Origin: Parahaliea mediterranea
GTDB taxonomy: Bacteria; Pseudomonadota; Gammaproteobacteria; Pseudomonadales; Halieaceae
Assembly (NCBI RefSeq): GCF_017255185.1
Contig: NZ_JAFKCZ010000004.1
Span: 186,001 to 250,000, forward strand
DNA: 64,000 nt
Direction of reading: 5' to 3'
The notes under the pieces were generated by a model. The model had not been told where the DNA came from. It made no database searches and saw nothing but the letters and a program-made list of their open reading frames with translations. A program made the position numbers and the translations under genes. How positions within the stretch are numbered: position 1 is the first letter of the stretch; every line of letters starts with the position of its first letter. This document shows, one piece after another, positions 25,226 to 34,355 of the stretch.

Positions 25226-27436
25226 ATGGCAATTCACAAAGCATCCCTGTCATCGCGCAAGACATTGTTGGCGCTGGCCACCGCATCCGGCCTGGGCATC
25301 GCCGCCCAGGCTGTAGTGGCGGCGCAGTTGGAGGAGGTCGTGGTAACGGCCCAGAAACGCAGCCAGGGCATGCAGGATGTGTCCGCTTCGATCGCCGCCC
25401 TGTCCGGCGCGGACCTGGCTGAAACCGGCACCGACAGTTTTGCCGACTATTTCAGCTCGGTACCGAGCCTGACCATGGTGGAGCAGGGCCCCGGCCTTTC
25501 GACCCTGGCCATTCGCGGCATTACCACCGGCGGTGTGCGCAATGACGAGCCGCAGAACAAAGAGACCGTGGGGGTGTACATCGATGAAACCCCCATTGCC
25601 ATCAACGGCTTCAATCCGGACCTCGGCCTCTACGACATCCAGCGCGTGGAAGTGCTGCGGGGGCCCCAGGGCACGCTGTACGGCTCCGGTTCGCTGGGCG
25701 GTACGATTCGCATCATCACCAACAAACCGAATTTCGACACGCTTGAAGGTTCCGCCGAGCTGACGGGTTCCCATACCAGGGAGGGGGGCGCCAACTCCGG
25801 GCTGAAGGGCGCGATCAACCTGCCGCTGGTGGATGATCGCGTGGCCCTGCGTGCCGTCGCCTACCGCAGCGATTACGATGGCTACCTCGACAACACCGCC
25901 ACCGGCAAGGACAATGCTAACACCCAGCTTACAGAAGGCGCCCGCCTGCAACTGGGCGCGCAGATCACCGACCGCCTCGACCTGAACCTGAGCTACATGC
26001 TGCACCAGCTGGAAACCGGCGCGCGCTCCGAGCAGACCGGCGACTACAGCTTCGCCACCCGGGCCTTCGACGGCCTGGATGACGAGAACAATATCTTTAA
26101 CCTGACTTTGAACTACGCCTTCGACGGCGCCACGCTCACCTCGTCGACGTCTTACCTCGACAAGGAAACCGTCAACCGGAATTCCCTGGAACACCTGCTG
26201 TCGCAGGCGCTGGGCTACGAGTCGGATGCGGTGCTGGAGGACACCACCGAGGTACAGGATTTCTCCCAGGAATTGCGGGTGGCGTCCGCCGGCGGAGGCC
26301 CGCTTAACTGGGTGGCGGGTGTGTTCTACCAGGATCGTTCCCGCGACTATACCCAGTTGGGCGCGGTCCCCGGCATCGATGATTACCTGGGTGTTCCGGC
26401 GACCGCCCTCGGGGCGCCCGGCGCGGACATGGCTTTCTACGGCACCCAGAACATCGAGCAGGAGCAGCGCGCGGTATTCGGTGAAATCAGCTACGAGTTC
26501 CTGCCATCGCTGACCGCCACCATCGGTCTGCGGTACTTCGAGTTCGAGGAAGACTACGACACCTACTCGTCCGGTGTCTTCAACAACGGCGCCGATAGCA
26601 GCGACGGCAGCCTGAAGGAAGATGGGGTCACGCCCAAATTCAACCTGTCCTACGCGGTCAATGACGACAGCCTGGTCTACCTCCAGGTGGCCGAGGGTTT
26701 CCGCCTTGGCGGTGTCAACACCACCGTGCCGACCGACCTCTGTGCCGCGGACCTCGCCGCGCTGGGGGAGGGGACCAACCCGGATGACTTCGCCTCTGAC
26801 TCGGTGTGGAACTACGAGATCGGCAGCAAGAACGAATTCATGGATCGTCGCCTGACAGTGAACGGCAGCGTCTACTATGTCGACTGGGAGGACATGCAGA
26901 CGACCCTGTCGCTGCCGGGCTGTTCGTTCTCCTTCCGTACCAACGCCGGATCCGCGCGCAGCATGGGCCTGGAACTCGAATCCCGCTTCGCCGCCACCGA
27001 CGCGCTGGAAGTGTACGGCAGCCTGGGTTTGACCGACGCCCGCCTGAAGGAAGACGTCATGTTTAGCGACTGGGAGAAAGGGGATCGCGCGCCGGGCGTG
27101 CCGGCGCTGCAGGTGAGCGCGGGCATGCGCTACGGTTTCGAGCTGTTCCAGTATGACGATGCCTATTTGCGCATGGACTATCGCTACACCGGTGAGAGCG
27201 ACACGCGTTTTGACACCGCGGCGGCTGTCAATCGCAGCTTCGGCGACTACCATGTGCTGGATTTGCGCGCCGGACTGCGGATACCCAACACGCCGGCGGA
27301 AATCGCGCTGTTCGTGAAGAACGCGGCCGATAGCGACGGCAAGGTCTATGCGGGGGCTGAGTCCTCCTCCGCGCCGGAGCGGTTTATCACCATACGCCCA
27401 CGGACCATCGGCCTGACCTTGAGCACGCAGTTCTAG
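25226..27436 (+). CDS. TonB-dependent outer-membrane receptor of the XRE-cupin module
   Basis: The 736-residue protein begins at ATG 25226 after GGGAGAG, 22 bp past the enolase stop. The signal peptide ends near VVAAQ, then the TonB-box-like LEEVVVTAQKR. The plug carries IQRVEVLRGPQGTLYGSGSL, and the barrel ends TIGLTLSTQF with terminal Phe. It is clearly related to the receptor at 47.1-49.3 kb: both have ETV(G/A)xYxDExPI in the plug and RVEVLRGPQGTLYG. Position in the operon makes it the likely importer of the module's substrate through the outer membrane. Confidence 0.9.
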   Translation: MAIHKASLSSRKTLLALATASGLGIAAQAVVAAQLEEVVVTAQKRSQGMQDVSASIAALSGADLAETGTDSFADYFSSVPSLTMVEQGPGLSTLAIRGITTGGVRNDEPQNKETVGVYIDETPIAINGFNPDLGLYDIQRVEVLRGPQGTLYGSGSLGGTIRIITNKPNFDTLEGSAELTGSHTREGGANSGLKGAINLPLVDDRVALRAVAYRSDYDGYLDNTATGKDNANTQLTEGARLQLGAQITDRLDLNLSYMLHQLETGARSEQTGDYSFATRAFDGLDDENNIFNLTLNYAFDGATLTSSTSYLDKETVNRNSLEHLLSQALGYESDAVLEDTTEVQDFSQELRVASAGGGPLNWVAGVFYQDRSRDYTQLGAVPGIDDYLGVPATALGAPGADMAFYGTQNIEQEQRAVFGEISYEFLPSLTATIGLRYFEFEEDYDTYSSGVFNNGADSSDGSLKEDGVTPKFNLSYAVNDDSLVYLQVAEGFRLGGVNTTVPTDLCAADLAALGEGTNPDDFASDSVWNYEIGSKNEFMDRRLTVNGSVYYVDWEDMQTTLSLPGCSFSFRTNAGSARSMGLELESRFAATDALEVYGSLGLTDARLKEDVMFSDWEKGDRAPGVPALQVSAGMRYGFELFQYDDAYLRMDYRYTGESDTRFDTAAAVNRSFGDYHVLDLRAGLRIPNTPAEIALFVKNAADSDGKVYAGAESSSAPERFITIRPRTIGLTLSTQF

Positions 27437-27477
27437 CAGCGCACCTGCGCGAGGAGAGAGCTATCACTACTGCCACA

Positions 27478-28566
27478 TTGGCTTCCATCGCCGGCCTGGT
27501 ATTGATTTGCCTGGCCGGCGAATGGCTGTCCCGCCGGGGCTGGGGGCGTTACCTGTCCGCGCCGGTGGTGATCATTATCCTGTCCCTATTGGCGTCCAAT
27601 CTCGGGTTGTTGAGCGTGGAAGCACAGGTGGGCGCGGGCGTCATGGGCTACCTGGTGCCGGGCGCGATCGCGCTGCTGTTGGTGCAAGCCAATTTGCGCA
27701 GTTTGTGGCAGACCAGCAGGCACCTGCTGCCAATGTTCGCGCTGGCGGCGGGAGCCACTTTGCTGGTGGGGGCGGTCGCCATGCTGGCGCTCGGTGACGA
27801 CGCGGAACTCAGGGCGATTGCGCCGGTGTTTGTCGCCACCTATATCGGCGGCTCGGTCAATTTCCTGGCGGCGTCCCAGTCGCTGGCCGAGTCCTCCCCG
27901 AATTTGGTGGCCGCCGCGCTCGCGGCCGATGCCATAGTGGGTGTCAGCTACCTGGCGCTGCTCGCCATATATGGCGGGTTTGTCGCCGCGCCCGACGAGA
28001 GCGAAGCCGCCGCGCCGGCATCCGCGGCCCACAAGGCCGCGCCGGCTTTCGGTGTGCCGCTCTCGCTATTGTATTGCGTGCTGTTTGCGGTCCTGGCGGT
28101 AGCCGCGGCCCACGGCCTGGTTGCCGTCAGCGGTCAGTCGAGCCTGTTTTACCTGTATCTGATCGGCATTGCGGTGGCCGCCGCGAATCTCTGGCCCGGG
28201 TTTTTCAGCCGGCTGAGTCTTGCCCCGGGTCTGGGTTTGGCGGGAATGTACCTGTTCTTCGCGGTGATCGGCGCCAGCACGCAGGTGTCCGCACTGGGAG
28301 GCTTGATGCTCGGCGTGCTCGGGCTGGCGGCGTTTATTGTCACGGGGCACGCGCTGTTGTTTTTTCTGATCGGCAGGCTGTTCCGGCAGTCCATGCCCGA
28401 CCTGCTCATTATATCCAACGCCTGCATCCTCGGACCGCCCACCGCCGCGGCGGTGGCTTCGAGTCGCGGCTGGAACCACCTTGTGGCCCCCGGCATGTTG
28501 TGCGGAGTCCTCGGCTACGTGGTGGCCAATTTCCTGATCCTGGTGTTGTTGCCGCTGGTAGGCTAG
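27478..28566 (+). CDS. DUF819 family integral membrane protein (putative transporter)
   Basis: The 362-residue protein has about 10-11 hydrophobic helices. Hallmark segments of DUF819 are present: VFVATYIGGSVNFLAASQS, DAIVGVSYLALLAIYGG, FFAVIGASTQVSALG and ISNACILGPPTAAAVASSRGW. Members are found next to dipeptide epimerases and peptidases, which suits uptake of a peptide or amino acid across the inner membrane. The start is doubtful. TTG 27478 has no ribosome-binding site at the right distance, while GGAGAG at 27453-27458 is well placed for an in-frame ATC at 27463. It ends the XRE-cupin module. Confidence 0.82.
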   Translation: MASIAGLVLICLAGEWLSRRGWGRYLSAPVVIIILSLLASNLGLLSVEAQVGAGVMGYLVPGAIALLLVQANLRSLWQTSRHLLPMFALAAGATLLVGAVAMLALGDDAELRAIAPVFVATYIGGSVNFLAASQSLAESSPNLVAAALAADAIVGVSYLALLAIYGGFVAAPDESEAAAPASAAHKAAPAFGVPLSLLYCVLFAVLAVAAAHGLVAVSGQSSLFYLYLIGIAVAAANLWPGFFSRLSLAPGLGLAGMYLFFAVIGASTQVSALGGLMLGVLGLAAFIVTGHALLFFLIGRLFRQSMPDLLIISNACILGPPTAAAVASSRGWNHLVAPGMLCGVLGYVVANFLILVLLPLVG

Positions 28567-28612
28567 GGTCGCCCACAGGAAACGGAAGTTCGCGACGTTT
28601 TGAGCTTAAAGG

Positions 28613-28641
28613 TTGACCTGTTTTGGCGAAAGCCATAACCT
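28613..28641 (+). promoter_or_regulatory. Possible promoter of lemA
   Basis: TTGACC (28613-28618) and TAACCT (28636-28641) are 17 bp apart and precede lemA by about 35 bp. The -35 is good and the -10 poor. Confidence 0.35.
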
Positions 28642-28677
28642 GCGCGCCGCCGTCCATGCGCTACAAGGAGCGTTGCT

Positions 28678-29250
28678 ATGAATTGGTTTGTCGTGGCTGC
28701 AGTAGTTATCTTGCTGTTCCTGTATTTCTGGTATGCCGCCATTGTTTCCCGCCGCAACGCCGCCCAGGAAGCCTTCTCCGGAATTGACGTTCAGTTGAAG
28801 AAGCGCACTGACCTGATTCCCAACATCCTCAAAATCGCCGCCCGTTTCATGGAGCACGAAAAAAGCCTGCTCAGCGAAATTACCCAGCTGCGTACCGAGG
28901 TGATGAAAGCGGCGGAGGCAGGTGGCAGCGCTGGCGCCGGGAAGCGGTTTGAGTTGGAGGCCGCGCTGGAGAACAAGCTGTCGGGATTGATGGTGGCGGT
29001 GGAAAACTACCCGGATTTGAAATCCCACGCCAATATGCTGGAGGCCCAGCGGGTATATGCGGATGTCGAGGAGCATATTTCCGCGGCCAGGCGCAGTTAC
29101 AACGCCGCGGGACGCCGTTTCAGGGATGCCATCCAGATCTTCCCGGGCTCGCTGATTGCCGCGCTGATGGGACTGGAGCCGATGCCCTTCTTTGAAGTGG
29201 CGGAAGCGGAGCGCGCGCCGGTTAACGCCGATGACTTCCTGAGGCCGTGA
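28678..29250 (+). CDS. lemA: LemA family protein
   Basis: The 190-residue protein has one N-terminal membrane helix (residues 2-25) followed by a coiled helical domain. LemA signatures are present: LKKRTDLIPNI near residue 40, ENYPDLKSHANMLEAQ, ISAARRSYNAAGRRF and IFPGSLIAALMG. LemA proteins are anchored in the inner membrane and their molecular role is unclear. AAGGAG precedes the ATG. It overlaps the DUF3137 gene by 4 bp, so the two are translated together. Confidence 0.92.
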   Translation: MNWFVVAAVVILLFLYFWYAAIVSRRNAAQEAFSGIDVQLKKRTDLIPNILKIAARFMEHEKSLLSEITQLRTEVMKAAEAGGSAGAGKRFELEAALENKLSGLMVAVENYPDLKSHANMLEAQRVYADVEEHISAARRSYNAAGRRFRDAIQIFPGSLIAALMGLEPMPFFEVAEAERAPVNADDFLRP

Positions 29251-30305
29251 GCTTCCTGCAGTCCCTCTTTCAGGCGAAGGAGGCTATCGGGCAACTTGTC
29301 GACGGGACCGCCTACCGAAAGCCCGAGGCGAGGAACACGGCCCTGTCCGAGGAATTCCGGGAGACCATCGAACGCGATGTATTGCCGCTGCTGGAGCCCT
29401 TGGAAACGTTTCGCCTGGAAAAACTGGCCAGCAAGAATCGCCGCAAGACCTGGTCTCTGCGCCTCGGCTGGTTACTGTGGTTGCCGACGGTGGCGCTGGA
29501 CCTCCTTGCGCTGGTGTCGGGAGAGCCGACGTTTTTTTCCCTATTCGTACTCGGTGGCTTCGCCGTCTGGATATTCTACCCTGAGCTTCAGTACAGCCGG
29601 CAGTACAAGGAAAAGCTGATGCCGGTGCTGGTGCGCGCCTTTGGCGACTACCAGTACAACAGGGATGGTTGTATCGACCTGGATGCCGTCCAGAAGTTTG
29701 ATATTGTGCCCTCGTACTCGCGCGCCACCAGTGAAGACCACATTCAGGGCGAAGTGGAGGGCGTTCGGTTTGAGTTTTGTGAGCTGAAACTCGAGCGCAA
29801 GGGGAGTAAATCCACTACCACCGTTCACCGTGGCGGAGCCCTCCTGATTACCATGCCATTCCAGTTCGGTGGCTATACCAGGGTCCGGGCGGACTATGGC
29901 AAGCTCGGCAATCTGCTGGCGGCGCCGATGGCCTACGACAAGATAGCGCTGGAAAATCCGGAGTTCGAGGATCGTTACGAAGTTCACGGCTCCAGCCAGC
30001 AGTACTCCCGCTATATCCTGTCACCGGCAATGATGGAGCGGATCATTGGCCTCGATGACCTGTTCCGCTCCCAGGCCAAGGGCTCGGGCATTACCTGCGA
30101 GTTCCGCGGCGACAAGGCCCTGTTCATGTTGTCCTACTTCGGCGACCTCCTGGATAGCGCCGATATTGACGCGTCCACCTATGACCTGGATAAAATGCCG
30201 TTGCTGGAACAGGAGCTGGCCATGATTACCGGCATCATCCGCCAGTTGAAACTTGATTCCCTGGCGGCCAGGAATGTTGCGGGGGACCGCCTGGCCGGCC
30301 AATGA
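29247..30305 (+). CDS. DUF3137 family membrane protein
   Basis: The 352-residue protein starts at GTG 29247, overlapping lemA. Two membrane helices lie near residues 72-110 (LGWLLWLPTVALDLLALV; FFSLFVLGGFAVWIFYPE). The C-terminal soluble domain holds the DUF3137 pattern: FDIVPSYSRATSEDHIQGEV, FEFCELKLER, ENPEFEDRYEVHGSSQQYSRY and ILSPAMMERI. DUF3137 is regularly encoded beside lemA, and the pair probably works as one membrane complex. Function is unknown. Confidence 0.85.
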   Translation: MSFLQSLFQAKEAIGQLVDGTAYRKPEARNTALSEEFRETIERDVLPLLEPLETFRLEKLASKNRRKTWSLRLGWLLWLPTVALDLLALVSGEPTFFSLFVLGGFAVWIFYPELQYSRQYKEKLMPVLVRAFGDYQYNRDGCIDLDAVQKFDIVPSYSRATSEDHIQGEVEGVRFEFCELKLERKGSKSTTTVHRGGALLITMPFQFGGYTRVRADYGKLGNLLAAPMAYDKIALENPEFEDRYEVHGSSQQYSRYILSPAMMERIIGLDDLFRSQAKGSGITCEFRGDKALFMLSYFGDLLDSADIDASTYDLDKMPLLEQELAMITGIIRQLKLDSLAARNVAGDRLAGQ

Positions 30306-30433
30306 GGCCCTTATCGGCCACCTGGCGCCAATCTGTGCCTGTCTTTTTATTCTGTTCTGAGTCTGTTTTCGCCACCTAGGCATCGCTAGGCTTTTACTCA
30401 TACGCGGAACCGGATGAGGAACAGCACAGGCCG

Positions 30434-31942
30434 ATGAACAGGCAGCGCGGTTTACTGCTTTCGACATCCGCCATCTGCGGACTCACCATCCTGGATACCA
30501 ACCTGGTGTCCATTGTCCTGCCTCAAATCATGGTGGAGATGGGGGAAGGTGACTCACAAATGGTGTGGGTCATGAGCAGTTTTCTTTTGGTATTTTCGTC
30601 ATTGCTGTTGCCGGCGGGAGCGCTGGCTGACCGTGTCGGCCGCCGTTCGCTGCTTGTGGCGGGGCTGCTGGTATTTGGCGGCGGCGCGCTGGCCTGTAGT
30701 TTCGCCTCCAGTATTTTCACCTTGTGCCTGATGCGTGGCGTGCAGGGAGCGGGCGCGGCACTGCTATTGATCCCGGCGCTGGCGACCATTGCCGATACCT
30801 TTTTCGCTCCGGACGAGGCTACCAGGGCATGGGGAACCTGGGGAGCGGTGATGGGGCTGTCGATGATTCTGGCGCCGCTCCTGAGCGCCCTCGTGGGGCA
30901 CGCTCTGGGGTGGCGCTGGGCCTTCCGGGTGGTTGTTCCATTGTGTGTTGGCCTGATTCTGGCGGTAAAGCGTCTGGTCCCGGTGGAGCGGCGGAGGGCG
31001 TACTCTGACTTTGACTGGCGCGGTTGCCTGCTCTTCTTTGTCTCCATGTTCGCCTGGGTCTGGTTACTCATCCAGCAACCCCGCACCGGGTGGAGCAGTA
31101 CAGCGTTGTTGGCCGCGGCGATCGGTGTACTGGGATTGTGGCTTTTTACGCGCACCGAACGGGCGATTCGCGCGCCGATGATGGATCTTCGCCTGTTTGG
31201 TTCACCGGCCTTTGTCGGTGCGGTGGTGGCGATGATCGGTTACTCCGCCGCCGCGCAGGTGATGATGGCCCTGCTTCCGCTTTACCTCCAGATTGGCCAG
31301 GGGGTACCGTTCCACTTGTCCGGCACGGCGGTGTTGCCCTTTGCGTTGTCCATGTTCCTGTTTCCATACGCCGCGCGCAGGCTGTCCGGGATGCTTCTGT
31401 CGCACCACATTCTTTGCCTGGGTCTGTTGATTATTGCACTGGGAAATCTGATTCTCGCCCGGTTTGCAACAGCGACATCGTTGCCGGCGGTCTTCGCGGG
31501 GATGGCGGTCCTCGGCGCGGGCGGCGGCCTGATTAACGGGGAAACACAAAAAGCGATCATGGCAGCGGCGCCGGGCGCCAGACGGGGCATGGCTTCGGGC
31601 TTGAGTACGACTTCGCGCTTTGTAGCCATGCTCGCTGGATATGCCGCCCTGTCGGCCGTGTTGGCGGAGGGTGTCGAGGTTGAGCTCCACGCGCAGCTCT
31701 GTTCCGGCTTGCGTGAGGCGTGTGCCGTTTCGCGCGAAATAACCAGCGCCACGGTGACCGGTCGCTTTGTCGCGCCGGAAGCCCGGGGAATGGTTGATCC
31801 GGAGATCGCCATTCGCAGCTACAGGGCGGGATTTGAATCGCTATATATAACCGCAGCTGTGATTGCCTTGATATCGGCGGGCGCCAGCTTTGTGTTGCTG
31901 CGTCGCGCGCCGGCGACCGGCCGGGTGGCTGCAAGCCGGTAG
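30434..31942 (+). CDS. MFS transporter, DHA2-type (drug/toxin efflux)
   Basis: The 502-residue protein has about 14 hydrophobic helices, the DHA2 count. Motif A is ADRVGRRSLLVAG (about residues 65-77), motif C-like region is WGAVMGLSMILAPLLSALVG, and TILDTNLVSIVLPQI lies in helix 1. These are proton-driven exporters of drugs or other hydrophobic compounds. The start is ATG 30434. It stands alone between DUF3137 and the oxidase genes with no adjacent regulator, so its substrate is unknown. Confidence 0.88.
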   Translation: MNRQRGLLLSTSAICGLTILDTNLVSIVLPQIMVEMGEGDSQMVWVMSSFLLVFSSLLLPAGALADRVGRRSLLVAGLLVFGGGALACSFASSIFTLCLMRGVQGAGAALLLIPALATIADTFFAPDEATRAWGTWGAVMGLSMILAPLLSALVGHALGWRWAFRVVVPLCVGLILAVKRLVPVERRRAYSDFDWRGCLLFFVSMFAWVWLLIQQPRTGWSSTALLAAAIGVLGLWLFTRTERAIRAPMMDLRLFGSPAFVGAVVAMIGYSAAAQVMMALLPLYLQIGQGVPFHLSGTAVLPFALSMFLFPYAARRLSGMLLSHHILCLGLLIIALGNLILARFATATSLPAVFAGMAVLGAGGGLINGETQKAIMAAAPGARRGMASGLSTTSRFVAMLAGYAALSAVLAEGVEVELHAQLCSGLREACAVSREITSATVTGRFVAPEARGMVDPEIAIRSYRAGFESLYITAAVIALISAGASFVLLRRAPATGRVAASR

Positions 31943-32120
31943 GGTCCTGCCTGGCGAGGGGCCGTCTGGCCATCGGGGCGCCGCTTCTCCTCTCTTCATC
32001 TGATCTGGTTAAATATTCAAAACCTGAATCTGTTCTGTTCGCGGTGGCGACCCTATTCTTCGCCTCGGCATGGGGTGGCCAGTGTTTGGCCGCCATCGAA
32101 TCCGAGCGACGCAATTTTCT

Positions 32121-33758
32121 ATGAGTATTCCAGCTATTCTCGCCAGTACCTACATCATCTCGATACTGGGTCTTTTCGTTTTTATCGCTTCACTGCGCAA
32201 GGGAGGTACACAGTCCAGGCCCGACGGGGGAAACGTGATTTTCGAGCCGGGAGAGATCGGCACGGTGGAGGATCCCTCCCTAGACAGGCCCGGTCGACGG
32301 GCCCTGCAAGACTCCCTGTCGGCGACGGACGGTACAGGTGCCGACCCCAATGCGCGGACTGATATGAGTGTTCGCATCGAAGGCGATCGTTCCAGTCGCG
32401 GCGTGGCCCTGGCGCTGTGGGGTAGCGCGACATTCTGGTTGTTGGTTGGGTCCATTTTCGGCCTGATCAGCTCGATCAAGCTCCATCATCCGGACTGGCT
32501 GGTGAATGAAGCCTGGCTGACCTTTGGCCGAACCCGCATCGTGCATCTGAATGCCGTGGCCTACGGCTGGACAGCGATGGCCGCGCTGGCCACGGCAACC
32601 TGGATGTTGCCACGGTTATTGCGCACGCCTCTGCGCGGCGCTGGATTTAGCTATCTGGGCACGGTGCTGTGGAATATCGGGCTGGCCGCCGGCCTGATTT
32701 ACATCGCCACTTCCGGTAACGAGGCCCTGGAGTGGCTGGAAATTCCCTGGCGAATCGGCGTGCTGTTTGCAATCGGGGGCGCATTGATCGGGGTGCCGTT
32801 GCTGAAGATGCTGCCCCGGGCCAGGGTCGATCACCTCTACGTTTCGGTTTGGTATATCGGCGCCGCGCTATTCTGGTTTCCCATTCTCTACCTGGTGGCG
32901 AAAATGCCGGGCCTGCATACCGGCATTGAGTACGCCACGATGAACTGGTGGTACGGCCACAACGTGCTGGGCTACTTTTTCACGCCCATGGCCCTGGCCG
33001 CGGTCTATTACCTGGTGCCCAAGGTCATCGGTCGCCCCATCCGCTCCTATGACCTGTCCCTGCTGGGATTCTGGACGCTGGCGTTCTTTTACGGGCAGGT
33101 TGGCGCCCACCACCTGATTGGCGGTCCCGTGCCCAGTTGGCTGGTGACGCTTTCAATCGTGCAGAGCGTCATGATGGTGATACCGGTCATCGCGTTCTCG
33201 GTCAATCAACACCAGACCATGCGCGGCCACTTCGGCGCGCTGGCCCACTCCCAGGTACTGCGTTTTGTGCTGTTTGGGGCGGTTATGTACACCGTTTCCT
33301 CGGTGCAGGGCTCCATGCAGGCCCTGCGCTTTATCAACAATACCACCCATTTCACCCACTTCACCGTGGCGCACGCCCACCTCGGCATGTATGGCTTTGT
33401 GGCGATGGTGCTGTTCGGCGCCGCCTATTTCATTATGCCGCGGGTTCTGGACGTGGAGTGGCCGAGGCCGCGGTTGATATCGCTGCATTTCTATTTGGTG
33501 GTTGGCGGTTTTGCGGTGTACCTGATGTTGTTGAGCGTCGGCGGCTGGTTGCAGGGCACGGCCTTGCTGGATGCGTCACGTCCTTTTATTGACTCGGTGA
33601 CGGTCACCTGGCCCTACCTGCAGGGCCGCTCGCTGGGTGGATTGCTGATGACTCTGGGGCATTTTGTGTTTGCCTGGCACTTGTGCCTGATGATTGGCGC
33701 GCGCCTGGGCCTGTCGCGGCGGCGTGCCGTGAAGCCACTTCCCCTCTCTGAGATTTAG
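32121..33758 (+). CDS. ccoN: cbb3-type cytochrome c oxidase subunit I (CcoN-like), with extra N-terminal segment
   Basis: The 545-residue protein carries the CcoN helices and ligands. Heme b ligand His lies in RTRIVHLNAVAYGW; the CuB His in WWYGHNVLGYFF and GAHHLIGG; heme b and b3 ligands in HFTVAHAHLGMYG. It reduces oxygen to water and pumps protons. Before the first canonical helix there is an additional membrane helix (residues 4-22) and a hydrophilic linker of about 85 residues (NVIFEPGEIGTVEDPSL), not found in ordinary CcoN. No ribosome-binding site precedes ATG 32121. The next gene starts 8 bp after its stop. Confidence 0.88.
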   Translation: MSIPAILASTYIISILGLFVFIASLRKGGTQSRPDGGNVIFEPGEIGTVEDPSLDRPGRRALQDSLSATDGTGADPNARTDMSVRIEGDRSSRGVALALWGSATFWLLVGSIFGLISSIKLHHPDWLVNEAWLTFGRTRIVHLNAVAYGWTAMAALATATWMLPRLLRTPLRGAGFSYLGTVLWNIGLAAGLIYIATSGNEALEWLEIPWRIGVLFAIGGALIGVPLLKMLPRARVDHLYVSVWYIGAALFWFPILYLVAKMPGLHTGIEYATMNWWYGHNVLGYFFTPMALAAVYYLVPKVIGRPIRSYDLSLLGFWTLAFFYGQVGAHHLIGGPVPSWLVTLSIVQSVMMVIPVIAFSVNQHQTMRGHFGALAHSQVLRFVLFGAVMYTVSSVQGSMQALRFINNTTHFTHFTVAHAHLGMYGFVAMVLFGAAYFIMPRVLDVEWPRPRLISLHFYLVVGGFAVYLMLLSVGGWLQGTALLDASRPFIDSVTVTWPYLQGRSLGGLLMTLGHFVFAWHLCLMIGARLGLSRRRAVKPLPLSEI

Positions 33759-33766
33759 GAGCCCAC

Positions 33767-34345
33767 ATGGATAACGCGTACAGACTGATTGCAGGCGCCC
33801 TGACCACCATGGCCCTGGCGACTTCGGCGATGGTGGTATTGCCCTATACCGAGGTGCACCGACTGAAGGCGCCCGAGGGCTTACAGCCCTACAGCGCATC
33901 CGAGCTTCGGGGCCGGCAGCAATATATCAATCTTGGATGCATGACCTGTCACAGCCAGCAGCCCAGGGGTACCGAAAGTGGCGTTGATGGATCCCGTGGC
34001 TGGGGCAGGCCTTCCGTGCCGGAAGACTATGTACACGATGCGCCGCCGTTGCTTGGCACCATGCGAACGGGCCCCGATCTGTTCAATATCGGCTCGCGGC
34101 AACCGAGCATCGACTGGCACCTTGGCCATCTGTATCAGCCGCGCGCCTATGTGCCGGGAAGTAACATGCCGGCCTTTCCGTTTCTTTTCGAACACAAGGC
34201 ACAGGCCGGGGAAGGCGAGCGTCTTGTGTCGCTGCCGGAGGGGGCCGCACCTCGGACAGGTGTCGTCGTTGCAAGGCCGGAAGCACTGGATCTGGTGAAT
34301 TATCTACTGGCGCTGGATCGTACCTATCCAGCGCCCCAACAATAG
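33767..34345 (+). CDS. ccoO: cbb3-type oxidase subunit II (CcoO-like), monoheme cytochrome c
   Basis: The 192-residue protein has an N-terminal membrane anchor (residues 9-28), followed by the CcoO motif PYSASELRGRQQYINLGCMT. The covalent heme site CMTCH is at 58-62. The region HLYQPRAYVPGSNMPAFPF includes the axial Met. It carries electrons towards the CcoN subunit in the periplasm. The length is normal for CcoO. It lies 8 bp after ccoN and 10 bp before the next cytochrome. Confidence 0.88.
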   Translation: MDNAYRLIAGALTTMALATSAMVVLPYTEVHRLKAPEGLQPYSASELRGRQQYINLGCMTCHSQQPRGTESGVDGSRGWGRPSVPEDYVHDAPPLLGTMRTGPDLFNIGSRQPSIDWHLGHLYQPRAYVPGSNMPAFPFLFEHKAQAGEGERLVSLPEGAAPRTGVVVARPEALDLVNYLLALDRTYPAPQQ

Positions 34346-34355
34346 GTGACAGAGT

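Noticed and set aside
25250-27253. Long open frame on the minus strand under the TonB receptor
   Set aside because: Antisense shadow of a high-GC gene; the + strand product has a full receptor architecture.
31997-32020. FNR/Anr box before the cbb3 genes (TGAT-N4-TTAA)
   Set aside because: Only one half-site fits TTGAT-N4-ATCAA, so oxygen control cannot be claimed from this sequence.
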